Source: a virus. From it: a stretch of DNA of 64,000 bases. The DNA lies in IMG/VR virus record IMGVR_UViG_3300005264_000009, positions 1 through 64,000 of that record; one strand, given 5' to 3'. The notes beneath the pieces are model-generated. The model was not told the DNA's origin. It saw only the letters and a list, made by a program, of their open reading frames with translations, and made no database searches. Position numbers and translations under genes: made by a program. Shown piece after piece: positions 39,802-49,454 of the stretch; the first letter of the stretch is position 1; every line of letters starts with the position of its first letter.

Positions 39802-40790
39802 AGAAAAAACCATGTTTAAAATTAACAGGTGATTTGGGAGATTATTTAGGTGATTTTAATAAATCAGAACTTATTTGTTATTCAGGATTACCAAAGGTTG
39901 GTAAGAACTTCGTTTTATTAGAACATTTTAAACAAGCTATTTTACAAAAGAAAAAGGTTGTCTTTTTTTCTAATAAAATGACAGAGGATGATATTTTACG
40001 TAGAATTAATAAGTTATTTGTACCAATGGTAGATGAGGAAGGTTTTTACCATCAACCTGTTTTTGATTGCATAGATAATCAAAATGGAAAGTGTGATAAT
40101 AGAGCATCTACTGTAGTTGTTTTGGATGATGGTGAATTATCACATTGTAAAAGACATGAACCTTGTGTAAAATGTAAAGGTAAATCATATGATTATAAAG
40201 AGTCTGTTTATCATGTTCCTATTTTTCGTGAGAGTGAAAATATAGATACAATTAGAAAATATATACCAGATTTGAAAATATTAAATACATATGGTCGTGT
40301 ATGTGTTTACCCTAAATACACATTAAAATATGATGATATTTTCAAAGAATTACGAGCATTAGCAAATAATAACTTCTTTGCAGATATTATAATTGTAGAT
40401 TATGCTGATATTTTACAACTGGATGATAAATATATTAGTAAACCAGATTTTATTTGGAAAGCACTATCAGATCTTGCTAAATTAACTAATAGTTTAGTGA
40501 TAACTGTAACACAAGCTAATAAAAAAGCCTTTGAAAGTTATAAACAAGTAAGTAGTGAATTTTATCCCGATAATGAATATATTGATTTTATGTGTGGTTT
40601 ATTCGCTAATAATGAGGAAAAACAACAAGGGGTTTTAAATTTTAGTATAACAAAGTCAAAAAATAAAATATATAATAAAACATGTACTGTTTTACAAGAT
40701 TTAAGTGCAGGACAAGTTGTGTTAGATTCTTACACCAATAATTCTCAAAATATTTTTGCTCCTTTTAATAAAAAGAACTTGACAGATTGA
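39798..40790 (+). CDS. degenerate DnaB-like paralog
   Basis: 330 residues, aligned with the C-terminal core of the upstream helicase: Walker A region G-L-P-K-V-G-K-N (the Thr/Ser of GKS/T is Asn), V-D-Y-A-D-I-L, V-T-Q-A-N-K-K-A-F, and the same Cys cluster (N-Q-N-G-K-C, C-V-K-C). It lacks the N-terminal domain. Probably a duplicated subunit with weakened ATPase function, acting with or on the helicase. The altered P-loop also removes the site used by the intein. Confidence 0.75.
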   Translation: MKKKPCLKLTGDLGDYLGDFNKSELICYSGLPKVGKNFVLLEHFKQAILQKKKVVFFSNKMTEDDILRRINKLFVPMVDEEGFYHQPVFDCIDNQNGKCDNRASTVVVLDDGELSHCKRHEPCVKCKGKSYDYKESVYHVPIFRESENIDTIRKYIPDLKILNTYGRVCVYPKYTLKYDDIFKELRALANNNFFADIIIVDYADILQLDDKYISKPDFIWKALSDLAKLTNSLVITVTQANKKAFESYKQVSSEFYPDNEYIDFMCGLFANNEEKQQGVLNFSITKSKNKIYNKTCTVLQDLSAGQVVLDSYTNNSQNIFAPFNKKNLTD

Positions 40791-40865
40791 TTTTATTGTG
40801 TTACAAGGTTATTAAATACTTAATAAAAGGTGATTAAAATTTTATTAAGTGTTTAAAAAAAAGGC

Positions 40866-40894
40866 TTGACACAAACAAAGAAGTGTGTTAAGTT
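40866..40894 (+). promoter_or_regulatory. sigma70-type promoter
   Basis: TTGACA (40866-40871), 17 bases, TAAGTT (40889-40894) with TGT before it. Confidence 0.78.
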
Positions 40895-40945
40895 GTTTTT
40901 ACAATAAAGATTGAACAGATAACGACTCTTCAATTATTATAATAG

Positions 40946-41620
40946 ATGGATCGTAACCATCAAATTACACCACACCTTAAAATTATGAAAAAAATTAAGA
41001 AAATCAAAAGTGATCGTAGTTTACAGGAATTATTAGTAAATAAAGATTGTACGTTTAAGTGCCCTATAAAAGGGTATCAAACTATAATCGAAATTTGCCA
41101 TTACTGTAACGTGTATAACTCTTGTGATGTATTTACTAAGGCAGAAAAGGTTTTGCTAAGTGAACATACATTACAATTACCAGTACCATATACTGTACCA
41201 AAAAAGGGGACTAAAATGAAGAAAAAAGATGTAAAAGATGTAAAGGAAGAAAAAGATGTAAAGGAAGTTAAGGAAGTTAAGGAAGAAAAAGATGTAAAGG
41301 AAGTTAATAAAAATAAAGAAAAACCAAATGATCCTAACAAGGTCAGCCAAAAGAAATTTAAGGAACATTCCAACATCTTAAATAAAATTTTGGTTGAAAA
41401 TAAATTAAAGAAAATCAAAAAAAGTAAATCAAAAAAACAATCAATAATGAACTTCATGGCATCTTTTACTGAATTAAATGATGCTAACCTTTTATATTTA
41501 ATTCCAAGAGGAACTATCAATGTAATGTGTGTGTTCCTAAGTGATAGAATTGAATGGTTGGAAAAAGAAAAAGCAAAAAAAGAAAAGGAGGAAAAAGTAG
41601 AAAAAAATGTATCTAAATAA
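40946..41620 (+). CDS. Lys/Glu-rich protein with Cys motif
   Basis: 224 residues from 40946. The ATG at 40985 is an alternative; neither has a clear ribosome binding site. Four cysteines at about residues 34-59 (C-x3-C, C-H-Y-C, C) suggest a small zinc module. The middle is a charged repeat (K-D-V-K-E-V-K-E-E) encoded by near-identical 15-18-base units at 41220-41300. The C-terminus is helical and highly charged. Unknown. It overlaps the next methyltransferase by 14 bases. Confidence 0.6.
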   Translation: MDRNHQITPHLKIMKKIKKIKSDRSLQELLVNKDCTFKCPIKGYQTIIEICHYCNVYNSCDVFTKAEKVLLSEHTLQLPVPYTVPKKGTKMKKKDVKDVKEEKDVKEVKEVKEEKDVKEVNKNKEKPNDPNKVSQKKFKEHSNILNKILVENKLKKIKKSKSKKQSIMNFMASFTELNDANLLYLIPRGTINVMCVFLSDRIEWLEKEKAKKEKEEKVEKNVSK

Positions 41621-42575
41621 TATCATTTCTTGTTTTGATGGTATAAGTTGTGCTCAAATTGCTCTTGAATATGCTGGTATTGTATTTGATAATTATTTTG
41701 CATCTGAAACAGATAAATCTGCAATAAAAGTTACGCAAAGTAATTATCCTAATACAATACAGATTGGTGATATTACAAAAATAAATACCAATAAGTTACC
41801 ACAAATAGATTTGATTATTGGTGGTAGCCCTTGTCAAGGTTTTTCACAGTCGGGGAAAAAATTGAATTTTACCGATCCAAGAAGTAAATTATTTTTTGAT
41901 TACGTTAAACTTTTAAAAAAAATAAAACCTAAATATTTTTTATTAGAAAACGTAAAAATGAAAAAAAAATGGAGTGATACAATAACACAATATTTAGGTG
42001 TTCATCCAATAGAAATAGATAGTACATTAGTTTCTGCCCAAAAAAGAAAAAGATTGTATTGGACGAACATACCAAATGTTACACAACCAAAAAACAAACA
42101 TATTTTTCTTAAAGATATTATTGAAAATGATGTTAATACAAAGTATTTTTTAACAGCTAAAGATATAAATATTGAAAAAGCTAAAAAACAAAATATGGTT
42201 GTTGCTTTCACCGAAAGAAGAACACGAGAAGCCAAAAGTATAAGAAAAGATTATCAAAAAAAGTATAATACTGATTTTTCGCCAAGAAGAGGTAAAGAAT
42301 TAATACATAGAATAGATGGTAAAATGAATTGTTTAACAGCCACTTATTCATTGAAAGAACATACTTTACTTGATAAACAAATGAATTATAGGAAATTAAC
42401 ACCAATAGAATTTGAGAGATTGCAAAATGTTCCTGATAATTACACACATTTATTAAGTGATAATTTAAGGTACAAAGTATTAGGTAATGGTTTTACAGTG
42501 TGTGTAATTGCACATATTTTAAAATGTATAAATAATAAGAATAATAAAATTAATGTAATAAAAAACTTATTTTAA
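41607..42575 (+). CDS. dcm: C5-cytosine DNA methyltransferase
   Basis: 322 residues. Motif I F-D-G-I-S-C-A-Q, motif IV G-G-S-P-C-Q-G-F-S (catalytic Cys), motif VI L-E-N-V, motif VIII Q-K-R-K-R-L, motif IX/X G-N-G-F-T. The variable recognition region is about 110 residues. Unlike the copy at 29626 it is intact and unrelated in detail. It sits in the replication block just before the sliding clamp. Protective role likely. Confidence 0.88.
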   Translation: MYLNNIISCFDGISCAQIALEYAGIVFDNYFASETDKSAIKVTQSNYPNTIQIGDITKINTNKLPQIDLIIGGSPCQGFSQSGKKLNFTDPRSKLFFDYVKLLKKIKPKYFLLENVKMKKKWSDTITQYLGVHPIEIDSTLVSAQKRKRLYWTNIPNVTQPKNKHIFLKDIIENDVNTKYFLTAKDINIEKAKKQNMVVAFTERRTREAKSIRKDYQKKYNTDFSPRRGKELIHRIDGKMNCLTATYSLKEHTLLDKQMNYRKLTPIEFERLQNVPDNYTHLLSDNLRYKVLGNGFTVCVIAHILKCINNKNNKINVIKNLF

Positions 42576-42584
42576 GAGGTGAAA

Positions 42585-43610
42585 ATGAATATTAACGATT
42601 TGAAAGATGCTTTAAATATTGTTAAACCAGCATTGAATCCAAATGGAATGAACACTGCATCAGAATATATTTACTTTTCTGGTGAAAAAGTAATGATTAG
42701 TGACCAATCTATGTGTATTCAAACAGATTTGGAAACATCATTTGATGCTTGGATTAAAGGTAAAGATTTAATAAATATTGTTTCTAAAATAAAAAACAAT
42801 AAAATTAAATTCAGTAAAAAAGATAACAATATTAATTTACAAACAAAAACGTCAAATATTAACTTTAAGTTAGAAGAAGTTATTGATGATTATAATACTT
42901 ATATAAATAGTATTGTTGATGAAAGTACAAGTGATGATTATACCAATATACCAGATGACTTCTTGGAAAATATCTTGGTTGCATCAAAATATTGCCTTAG
43001 TGATGACTTTGATAGTTCTTTAGCTTGCGTGGGTGTTAAGGATGGTATTATAAGTGCAATGGATAAAAAACAAGCATTTACCACAACAAGTAAGATAGAA
43101 GTCGATGATATGCTATTAATGTGTACTACTGTTAAAAAAATAGTAGAAATTAAACCCACTAAATATTTTATATCTGAAAATTGGTATCACTTTAAAAATG
43201 ATATATCGGTTATTTCTATAAGAAAAACTGATGGTGAGTTACCATCATTGCAGAAAATAACATCATTTACGGGGCAGAAATTCAATATTTATGCATCTAT
43301 TCTTGATGATATAACCCTTACAGCATCATTTACAGACCATTTTTTGACTTTTATTAAGGTAAAGTTAAGAGATAACAAAATCCAATTAAGTATTAATGCA
43401 GAGTCAGGAACAATTAAAACACAAGCTAAAATAAATTATAGTGATGATGAATTAATTTTTAAAATTAATCCTGAATACTTTGCTAACTTAGTAGAGAATT
43501 GTACAGACTTTGAGATTAACGAGGATAGTACACTTCTAAAGGGTGTTTCTGATACGGCAATAATAGTAGCAGCCTTATTTAATACACAAGAGACGGAAAC
43601 GTATGAATAA
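42585..43610 (+). CDS. dnaN: DNA polymerase sliding clamp
   Basis: 341 residues from ATG 42585. The GTG at 42579 overlaps the ribosome binding site AGAGGTG. Beta-strand-rich, three-fold repeat pattern consistent with a phage DnaN/beta clamp: V-K-P-A-L-N-P near the start, W-I-K-G-K-D-L-I-N-I-V-S-K, and a final I-I-V-A-A-L-F-N. It is typically a dimeric ring tethering the PolA-type polymerase at 45184. Loaded by the gene product at 51214. Confidence 0.7.
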   Translation: MNINDLKDALNIVKPALNPNGMNTASEYIYFSGEKVMISDQSMCIQTDLETSFDAWIKGKDLINIVSKIKNNKIKFSKKDNNINLQTKTSNINFKLEEVIDDYNTYINSIVDESTSDDYTNIPDDFLENILVASKYCLSDDFDSSLACVGVKDGIISAMDKKQAFTTTSKIEVDDMLLMCTTVKKIVEIKPTKYFISENWYHFKNDISVISIRKTDGELPSLQKITSFTGQKFNIYASILDDITLTASFTDHFLTFIKVKLRDNKIQLSINAESGTIKTQAKINYSDDELIFKINPEYFANLVENCTDFEINEDSTLLKGVSDTAIIVAALFNTQETETYE

Positions 43611-43698
43611 ACGTTTTAGATTGTACAATGGTGATTGCCTTGAAATTATGGATAGATTGATAGGTGAGAATGTTATGGGATATCTAATACATGGATAA
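43603..43698 (+). pseudogene. methyltransferase N-terminal scrap
   Basis: 31 codons opening with L-Y-N-G-D-C-L-E-I-M-D-R-L-I, the N-terminus of beta-class methyltransferases, then ending V-M-G-Y-L-I-H-G. The last part resembles V-M-D-Y-L-I of the next copy, so it looks like a deletion joining two repeats of the same segment. It overlaps both neighbours. Confidence 0.7.
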
Positions 43699-44500
43699 AA
43701 AAAACATTAAGGAGAAAATACCATACGGTGTGGTTATTAATGATAGCTATAGTTTGTATAATGGTGATTGCTTAGATGTCATGGACTATCTAATATCACA
43801 AAACATTATATGTGATGCTATTATCACAGACCCACCGTATGGTTGAGTTAGTACTACTGCTTGTTCATGGGATTCATTAATTCCATTTGAACCTATGTGG
43901 AATAAAATATATAAACTTATTAAAGATAAAGGAACAATAGTTTTATTTGGAAGTGAACCTTTCAGTAGTCACTTACGTATGAGTAACATTAAAAATTATA
44001 GTTATGATTGGGTTTGGAATAAAAAAAAGGCAGGTAATATTTTCTTAATAAAAAGTCAACCCTTACGTGTACATGAAAATATAATAATTTTTAATGGTAA
44101 CAAAGACACTTATAATAGTCAAAAAACAAAAAGGAGTACAATAAAAAAATCAAAAAATTATGGTAGTGGTGAAACTATGCTTGGGGAACATAAAAGTAAC
44201 AAAATATATACTTATAAAGATAGACATCCTATAAGTATAATAAAAGTAAGTAATGCAAGTCAAAAAAATAACTTACACCCCACACAAAAACCTGTTCGTT
44301 TATTAGAATACTTAGTTAAAACATATTCAAAAGAAAATGAACTTGTTTTAGACTTTACTACAGGGTCAGGAACAACAGGTGTAGCTTGTTTAAATAATAA
44401 TCGAAGATTTATTGGTATTGAAAAAGAAAAAAAATATTGTAAAATAGCCAGTCAAAGATTAAATGAAGCATCTCAATGTTTTATATTTGAAGGGAGTTAA
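43691..44500 (+). pseudogene. beta-class DNA methyltransferase interrupted by TGA in motif IV
   Basis: Reading from ATG 43691 gives N-G-D-C-L-D-V-M-D-Y-L-I and T-D-P-P-Y-G, then TGA at 43844-43846, then V-S-T-T-A-C-S-W-D-S and the complete rest with motif I L-D-F-T-T-G-S-G-T-T near the end. Homologs have G-T-T-A or G-T-I at this place, so nine bases (TGAGTTAGT) appear inserted in frame right behind the catalytic motif. Without readthrough the enzyme is dead. The downstream frame shows no further lesions. Confidence 0.8.
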
Positions 44501-44506
44501 TTGAAA

Positions 44507-44725
44507 ATGAGTGTTATGTCTTGTGCAAGAAATGGTTGTAAAAATATAATGTGTTATAGGTCTTGCAGATATGGTTATATTTGCAATGAATGTTTTGATG
44601 AGCTTGTATTAAGTGGTCCTGAAACAAATTTAGAGCTTTTTATGAAATCAATTAAAACCTATAATTGTGAAAAAGAAAAAGAAGCAGCTTTTGCACGTTT
44701 TGATATTGAATGTTCTGTTTTTTAA
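44507..44725 (+). CDS. small zinc protein
   Basis: 72 residues; ATG 44507, with TTG 44501 possible. C-A-R-N-G-C-K-N-I-M-C-Y-R and Y-G-Y-I-C-N-E-C-F, a Cys pattern I recall from small gut-phage proteins near replication genes. Function unknown. Confidence 0.7.
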   Translation: MSVMSCARNGCKNIMCYRSCRYGYICNECFDELVLSGPETNLELFMKSIKTYNCEKEKEAAFARFDIECSVF

Positions 44726-44740
44726 ATTAAGGGGGAAAAA

Positions 44741-45094
44741 ATGAATGATTGGGTACATAAGTTAAAAAAAGGTGATAAAGTGATAGTAACAAATCACTAT
44801 CATTTAGATGTGGTTCAAAAAATAGATAGAGTAACAAAAACATTGCTAATTGTAAACAAAGTGAGGTTTTCAAAAGCAACATTAACATATACAGGACAAC
44901 GTGAGGCTTGGAGTTATTCACCACATTTAATAGAATACACAAAAGAAAAGGAAGAAAAATTACAAAATATAAAAAGTAAAAATGAATTATGTAAAGAAAT
45001 TAAAGATATTAAGTGGGAAAAATTCACATTAATTGGATTGCAAAAAATAAAGGAAATGATAGTAGCGACTGGTTATTTTGATAAAAAGGAGTAA
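44741..45094 (+). CDS. hypothetical KOW-like protein
   Basis: 117 residues behind AAGGGGGAAAAA. N-terminal L-K-K-G-D-K-V-I-V-T-N-H and V-Q-K-I-D-R-V-T-K-T look like an SH3/KOW-type beta barrel, followed by a charged helical tail. May bind nucleic acid. No family. Confidence 0.6.
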   Translation: MNDWVHKLKKGDKVIVTNHYHLDVVQKIDRVTKTLLIVNKVRFSKATLTYTGQREAWSYSPHLIEYTKEKEEKLQNIKSKNELCKEIKDIKWEKFTLIGLQKIKEMIVATGYFDKKE

Positions 45095-45183
45095 GTTTGG
45101 ATTATATTTAGTTGTTGTTTTGTGGCTTCTTTTTAAGTGACTAAATTTATAAATAAACGTAGAAAAATAATAGGAGAATAATT

Positions 45184-47844
45184 ATGGATTTATTCAATAC
45201 AGCGGAATTAAACGATGCAAAAATAAAGGTAAACCCTAATCATTTACAGCCAAATTGTAAAAAATGTGATTTAAATAAAGCACCTAAAATAGAAGTTTCA
45301 GGAGAGGGTAAAAAAGAAATTCTTGTTATAGGAGAATCAACATTAAATGAGGAAATGACTTATGGAAGTGCTTTTGTTGATGATACAGGATTTCTTTTAA
45401 ATAAAATACTAAGAAAACAAAACATATCTTTAAATAAAGATTGTTGGAAAATAAATGCTGTTAAATGTTATTCACATATAAAAACCAATCATAAACAAAT
45501 AAATTGTTGCCGACCAGCATTAGAAAAACTTATATATAAATTAAAACCCAAAACAATATTATTATGTGGAGATGTGGCTGTAACATCATTATTTGGAGAA
45601 GATTTTTCTAATAGAAGTATTTTTCGTTGGAGAATGTATTGTATTCCTGATGAAAAATATAAGTGTAATATTATACCCATTTTACACCCACGTTATGTTT
45701 TAGATAATGATAAAGATAGTGGTATGTATCGACAATACGAAAGAGATGTTACAAAAGCATGTTATTTAATGAAAAGACCTTTTCTTAAAAACAAAAAGTA
45801 TGAATCTTACGTTACTGTTGTTACTGACTTTACTAAATTAAAACGTATTTTAACTAAAGTAATAAAAAACAAAACAAAAATAGCTTATGATTATGAAACT
45901 ACAGGTTTAAAACCATATAGAAATAGACAAAAAATAGTAACAATAGCATTTGCCGTAAGTATGACAAAAGCATTTGCTTTTCCATTTGATTATAAAACTT
46001 TTTGGACAGAAAAAGAACGTAATGAAATTTACACATTATGGCAAACAATTTTAAGAGATGATAAAATAAATAAAATAGCTTATAACGAAAAATTTGAAAA
46101 AATCTGGTCAATGGAAATTTTCAAAGCAAAACCCAAATGTTTTTTTGATCCTATGATAGTTTTGCACATTTTAGACAACCGTAGTGGCATATTAGGATTG
46201 AAATTCCAAACATTTGTAAATTATGGTGTAAGACCATATGATAAACATATTCAAAAATACTTAAAGGCAAAAAAAGCAAGTGATTATAACAGTGTTGAGG
46301 AAGCCCCCTTTAACGACTTATTGATTTATAATGGCTTGGATTGTATCTTTACATATATGTTATATGACGAATTAATGGGTAAATTAGGAAAAAACAGTGA
46401 ATTATTAAGTGCTTATAATTTCTTTATTCGTGGGTTAGATATTATGGCTATTATGCAACATAATGGAATACCTGCAAGTGCTGATTATTATGAACAAACA
46501 GATGTTTACTTGCACGAAAAAATACAAAAATTAGAAACAGAATTAATGACAGGTAGAGAAGCCACAAAATTTAAAGAAAAGTATAAAAGAGATATTAAAA
46601 TCAAGTCAAATCAAGACTTAGGTAAGCTGTTTTACGAGGTTTTGGGTAAGCCAGCTATAAAGACTTCTAAAGGTAATTACAAGACAGATAAACCTACCTT
46701 AGAGACACTTAAACTACCCTTTGTAGATAAACTCTTAGATATTAAAAAATACGAAAAAGCAAAGGGTACTTACTTGGGGCAATTTAAACGAGAGATTGTA
46801 AGTAATAAAATACATCCCTTTTTTAATTTACACTTACCTGTTTCATACAGATCAAGTGCAAGTAGTCCTTCATTTCAAAATATACCAAAAAGAGATCCTG
46901 AAATATCTAATTTAGTTAGAAAAGGTTTATTTGCACCTAAAAATTGTGTTATTTCAGAAACGGATTTTTCTGGAAGTGAAATTATTGGTTCTGCAAGTTG
47001 TCATCGTGATCCTAATTTTATTCATTATTTACAAAACCCTGAAACAGACATGCATAGAGATATTGCCGAAGATATTTGGCAATTACCAAAAGACATGTTA
47101 AACGATCCTAATTATAATAAGGAACAGAAAAAGAAAGCAAAAATGATAAGATTTTTTGCTAAAAATAATTGGACTTTTGCTCAATTTTATGGAGACTGGT
47201 TTCTACCTTGTGGTACAAATTTGTGGGAAAATGTTATTAATGGTAATTTAGAACTACCAACAGGTCAATCAGTACTTGATTACACAAATGAAAAAGGTAT
47301 TTACGAGCTTGGAGAGATAATACAAGGTGTTGTAACACCTGGAAGTTTTCTTGACCATCTGAAAAAAGTTGAAAAGAAAATGTGGTATGATAGATTTCCA
47401 CAATATACACAATGGAAAAATGACATATACGAGCAATATCAAGATTATGGTTATATTGAAAACCACTTTGGATTTAGATTTACGGGTTATATGTCAAAAA
47501 ATCAATGCTGTAATTATCCCATACAATCTGTTTCATTTCATCTTTTACTTGATTCTTTAATTGTATTATATAAGAGTTTACGTAAACACAAAATGAAAAC
47601 AAAATTAATAGGACAGATACATGATTCTTGCTTGGCTATTGTACCAGAAAATGAAATTGTAACATACCATACTATTGTACATGATATTATTGCTAATTTA
47701 CATAATAAATTTAAGTGGATGGTTGTTCCAATGGATTCAGAAATAGAAATATCTAAATTAGGTAAAAATGGTGGGAACTTTACTGAAATGAGTGAAATTT
47801 CTATAACAGATATTCAAGAAGGTAAATATAAAGCAATTATATAA
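45184..47844 (+). CDS. polA: SPO1-type DNA polymerase: UDG-like domain fused to PolA
   Basis: 886 residues. Residues about 15-200 are a family-4 uracil-DNA glycosylase-like domain with the Fe-S-type C-K-K-C and N-C-C-R-P cysteines, G-E-S near residue 51, N-A-V-K-C and H-P-R-Y-V-L. Residues about 220-410 are a DnaQ-type 3'-5' exonuclease (Y-D-Y-E-T-T-G-L, A-Y-N-E-K-F, Y-N-G-L-D-C). The rest is family A polymerase: motif A E-T-D-F-S-G-S-E-I, O-helix K-M-I-R-F-F-A-K-N-N-W-T-F-A-Q-F-Y-G, motif C Q-I-H-D-S. The 5'-nuclease is separate (57158). Main replicative polymerase. Confidence 0.92.
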   Translation: MDLFNTAELNDAKIKVNPNHLQPNCKKCDLNKAPKIEVSGEGKKEILVIGESTLNEEMTYGSAFVDDTGFLLNKILRKQNISLNKDCWKINAVKCYSHIKTNHKQINCCRPALEKLIYKLKPKTILLCGDVAVTSLFGEDFSNRSIFRWRMYCIPDEKYKCNIIPILHPRYVLDNDKDSGMYRQYERDVTKACYLMKRPFLKNKKYESYVTVVTDFTKLKRILTKVIKNKTKIAYDYETTGLKPYRNRQKIVTIAFAVSMTKAFAFPFDYKTFWTEKERNEIYTLWQTILRDDKINKIAYNEKFEKIWSMEIFKAKPKCFFDPMIVLHILDNRSGILGLKFQTFVNYGVRPYDKHIQKYLKAKKASDYNSVEEAPFNDLLIYNGLDCIFTYMLYDELMGKLGKNSELLSAYNFFIRGLDIMAIMQHNGIPASADYYEQTDVYLHEKIQKLETELMTGREATKFKEKYKRDIKIKSNQDLGKLFYEVLGKPAIKTSKGNYKTDKPTLETLKLPFVDKLLDIKKYEKAKGTYLGQFKREIVSNKIHPFFNLHLPVSYRSSASSPSFQNIPKRDPEISNLVRKGLFAPKNCVISETDFSGSEIIGSASCHRDPNFIHYLQNPETDMHRDIAEDIWQLPKDMLNDPNYNKEQKKKAKMIRFFAKNNWTFAQFYGDWFLPCGTNLWENVINGNLELPTGQSVLDYTNEKGIYELGEIIQGVVTPGSFLDHLKKVEKKMWYDRFPQYTQWKNDIYEQYQDYGYIENHFGFRFTGYMSKNQCCNYPIQSVSFHLLLDSLIVLYKSLRKHKMKTKLIGQIHDSCLAIVPENEIVTYHTIVHDIIANLHNKFKWMVVPMDSEIEISKLGKNGGNFTEMSEISITDIQEGKYKAII

Positions 47845-47856
47845 AAGGAGAGATAA

Positions 47857-48900
47857 ATGAAAAATTACAAATTAACAAATCATGTTAAACAGATAGAAGT
47901 ATTTAACAATGGCAAAAAAGAGATTAAAACACTATATCAAATACAAGCTATTAAAGATATTGGTGATATAAAAAAAGGTCAATTAGGTGGTTATATTGAA
48001 AAAGAAAGTAATTTATCAGGTAATGCTTGGGTTTACCCATATGCAGTAGTTTATGATAATGCTATAGTTTCTGGGATGGCAAGAATACTGCACATTTCTA
48101 AAGTGTATGGTAATGCTATTATCACACATAATGCAAAAGTGTTTCATGATGCTCAAGTATATGGAAGTGCTATAATACGTGATGATGCTACTGTAGGTGG
48201 TGTTGCCCGTGTTTATGATAATGCCATAATTACAGGAAGTGTTGAAATTGTTGGTGCTAAAGTATTTAATTGTGCACAAGTAGAAGATAATGCACGTATT
48301 TATAATAGTGCTAAAGTATATGGTGATAGTCGGGTTTATCAAAATGCTGTAGTAGCATCTAATGCAAAAATTTTTGGATATAGTGAAATTTATGGTAATG
48401 CAAAAATTTATGGTAATGCTAAGGTTTATGATATAGCCGAAGTTTTTGGAAATGCTTTAGTTTTTGATAACGCTTGTATTTACAATAGTGCTAAAGTATA
48501 TGGTAATAGTGAAGTTTGTGGAAATGCTGAAATTTTTGATCATGCAGAAGTTTACGGAAAAGGAAAAGTATCTTGTTATTCTAAAGTTCATAATAATGAT
48601 GTTATTATAAGTAATTTAAACACAAAAAATAAAACAAAAGAAAAACAAGATGTAACAAGTATTATAAAGAAAAAAAGACACAATATTAATGATGAAGTTT
48701 GGCTTATCAGAGATGCTAAAGTAAAAAAATTAATTGTTTTTGAAGTTATAGAAAGAATGTCTGATGCTTTCTATAATAATGAAATTGATACTATTTATAA
48801 GTTAAGTAAAACAAGAGAGGATTGGAATAATAGTATATATGAGACATATAAAGAGAGATATGTTTTTGGAAGTAAACAAGAATTAATTGCTTCTTTATAA
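47857..48900 (+). CDS. YdcK-like left-handed beta-helix protein
   Basis: 347 residues. N-terminal cap (K-E-I-K-T-L-Y-Q-I-Q-A-I-K-D-I-G-D-I-K-K-G-Q-L-G-G-Y-I) is the same as in the protein at 50083 and similar to E. coli YdcK. About 30 hexapeptide turns (V-Y-G-N-A-x) follow, then a unique about 90-residue C-terminal domain ending E-L-I-A-S-L that is also shared with 50083. Unknown role. Beta-helix proteins here total six. Confidence 0.8.
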   Translation: MKNYKLTNHVKQIEVFNNGKKEIKTLYQIQAIKDIGDIKKGQLGGYIEKESNLSGNAWVYPYAVVYDNAIVSGMARILHISKVYGNAIITHNAKVFHDAQVYGSAIIRDDATVGGVARVYDNAIITGSVEIVGAKVFNCAQVEDNARIYNSAKVYGDSRVYQNAVVASNAKIFGYSEIYGNAKIYGNAKVYDIAEVFGNALVFDNACIYNSAKVYGNSEVCGNAEIFDHAEVYGKGKVSCYSKVHNNDVIISNLNTKNKTKEKQDVTSIIKKKRHNINDEVWLIRDAKVKKLIVFEVIERMSDAFYNNEIDTIYKLSKTREDWNNSIYETYKERYVFGSKQELIASL

Positions 48901-48905
48901 AAAGG

Positions 48906-49066
48906 AAGTAGAATTGAACTTACAGATATTTGCCATGATTGTAAAATGTTACTATTTGTTTTGATGATAGTGATGAAATAACTATTACAAATAATACTAT
49001 TTATCAACCACCCAAAAAAGTGTATTATTTTATAAGTGTAATGTTTGTTATAATAAAAAGAAATAT
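48906..49066 (+). pseudogene. truncated duplicate of the gene at 49086
   Basis: A broken copy of the next gene: D-I-C-H-D-C-K, then F-V, D-D-S-D-E-I-T-I-T, Y-Q-P, and in another frame the segment matching L-F-Y-K-C-N-I-C-Y-D. It is shortened by several deletions and frameshifts. It shows a former tandem duplication with one copy decaying. Confidence 0.7.
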
Positions 49067-49085
49067 TTATAAAAAAGGAAATAAA

Positions 49086-49436
49086 ATGAAATTAGAAACA
49101 ATAAGAAAGTATTTTAAAGACAATGATGCAAATCAAATTATATTTTCAGGTAATTGTCATGATTGTAAAAAAGACGTTTTTGTTTATTGTAATCTTGATG
49201 ATGAAGGTGAAATAACTATTACAGGTGGAGCAGTTTATCAACCTGAAAATTTAAACCGTGAACCTAAAAAATTATTTTATAAGTGTAATATTTGTTACGA
49301 TAAAAATAAAACATTGGAAAAATATAATCCTTGTGAAGTTTATTCAAGAATTGTAGGTTATTTACGTCCAATTAATCAGTGGAATAAAGGTAAACTGGCT
49401 GAATGGGATGAAAGGGTTGAATTTAAAAAAATATAA
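49086..49436 (+). CDS. zinc-type hypothetical protein
   Basis: 116 residues from ATG 49086 (AAAGGAAATAAA); the open frame to 49020 runs through the pseudogene. C-H-D-C near residue 26 and C-N-I-C near residue 72 with a beta segment between. Conserved next to its own decayed copy. Function unknown. Confidence 0.65.
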   Translation: MKLETIRKYFKDNDANQIIFSGNCHDCKKDVFVYCNLDDEGEITITGGAVYQPENLNREPKKLFYKCNICYDKNKTLEKYNPCEVYSRIVGYLRPINQWNKGKLAEWDERVEFKKI

Positions 49437-49454
49437 AATTAAATTAAAAAATTC

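Noticed and set aside
43691-44500. Possible recoding of TGA as tryptophan
   Set aside because: TGA ends other genes (53524-53526, 53727-53729) and Trp is always TGG in conserved positions. The extra nine bases also do not align with homologs, so a disrupted gene is more likely.
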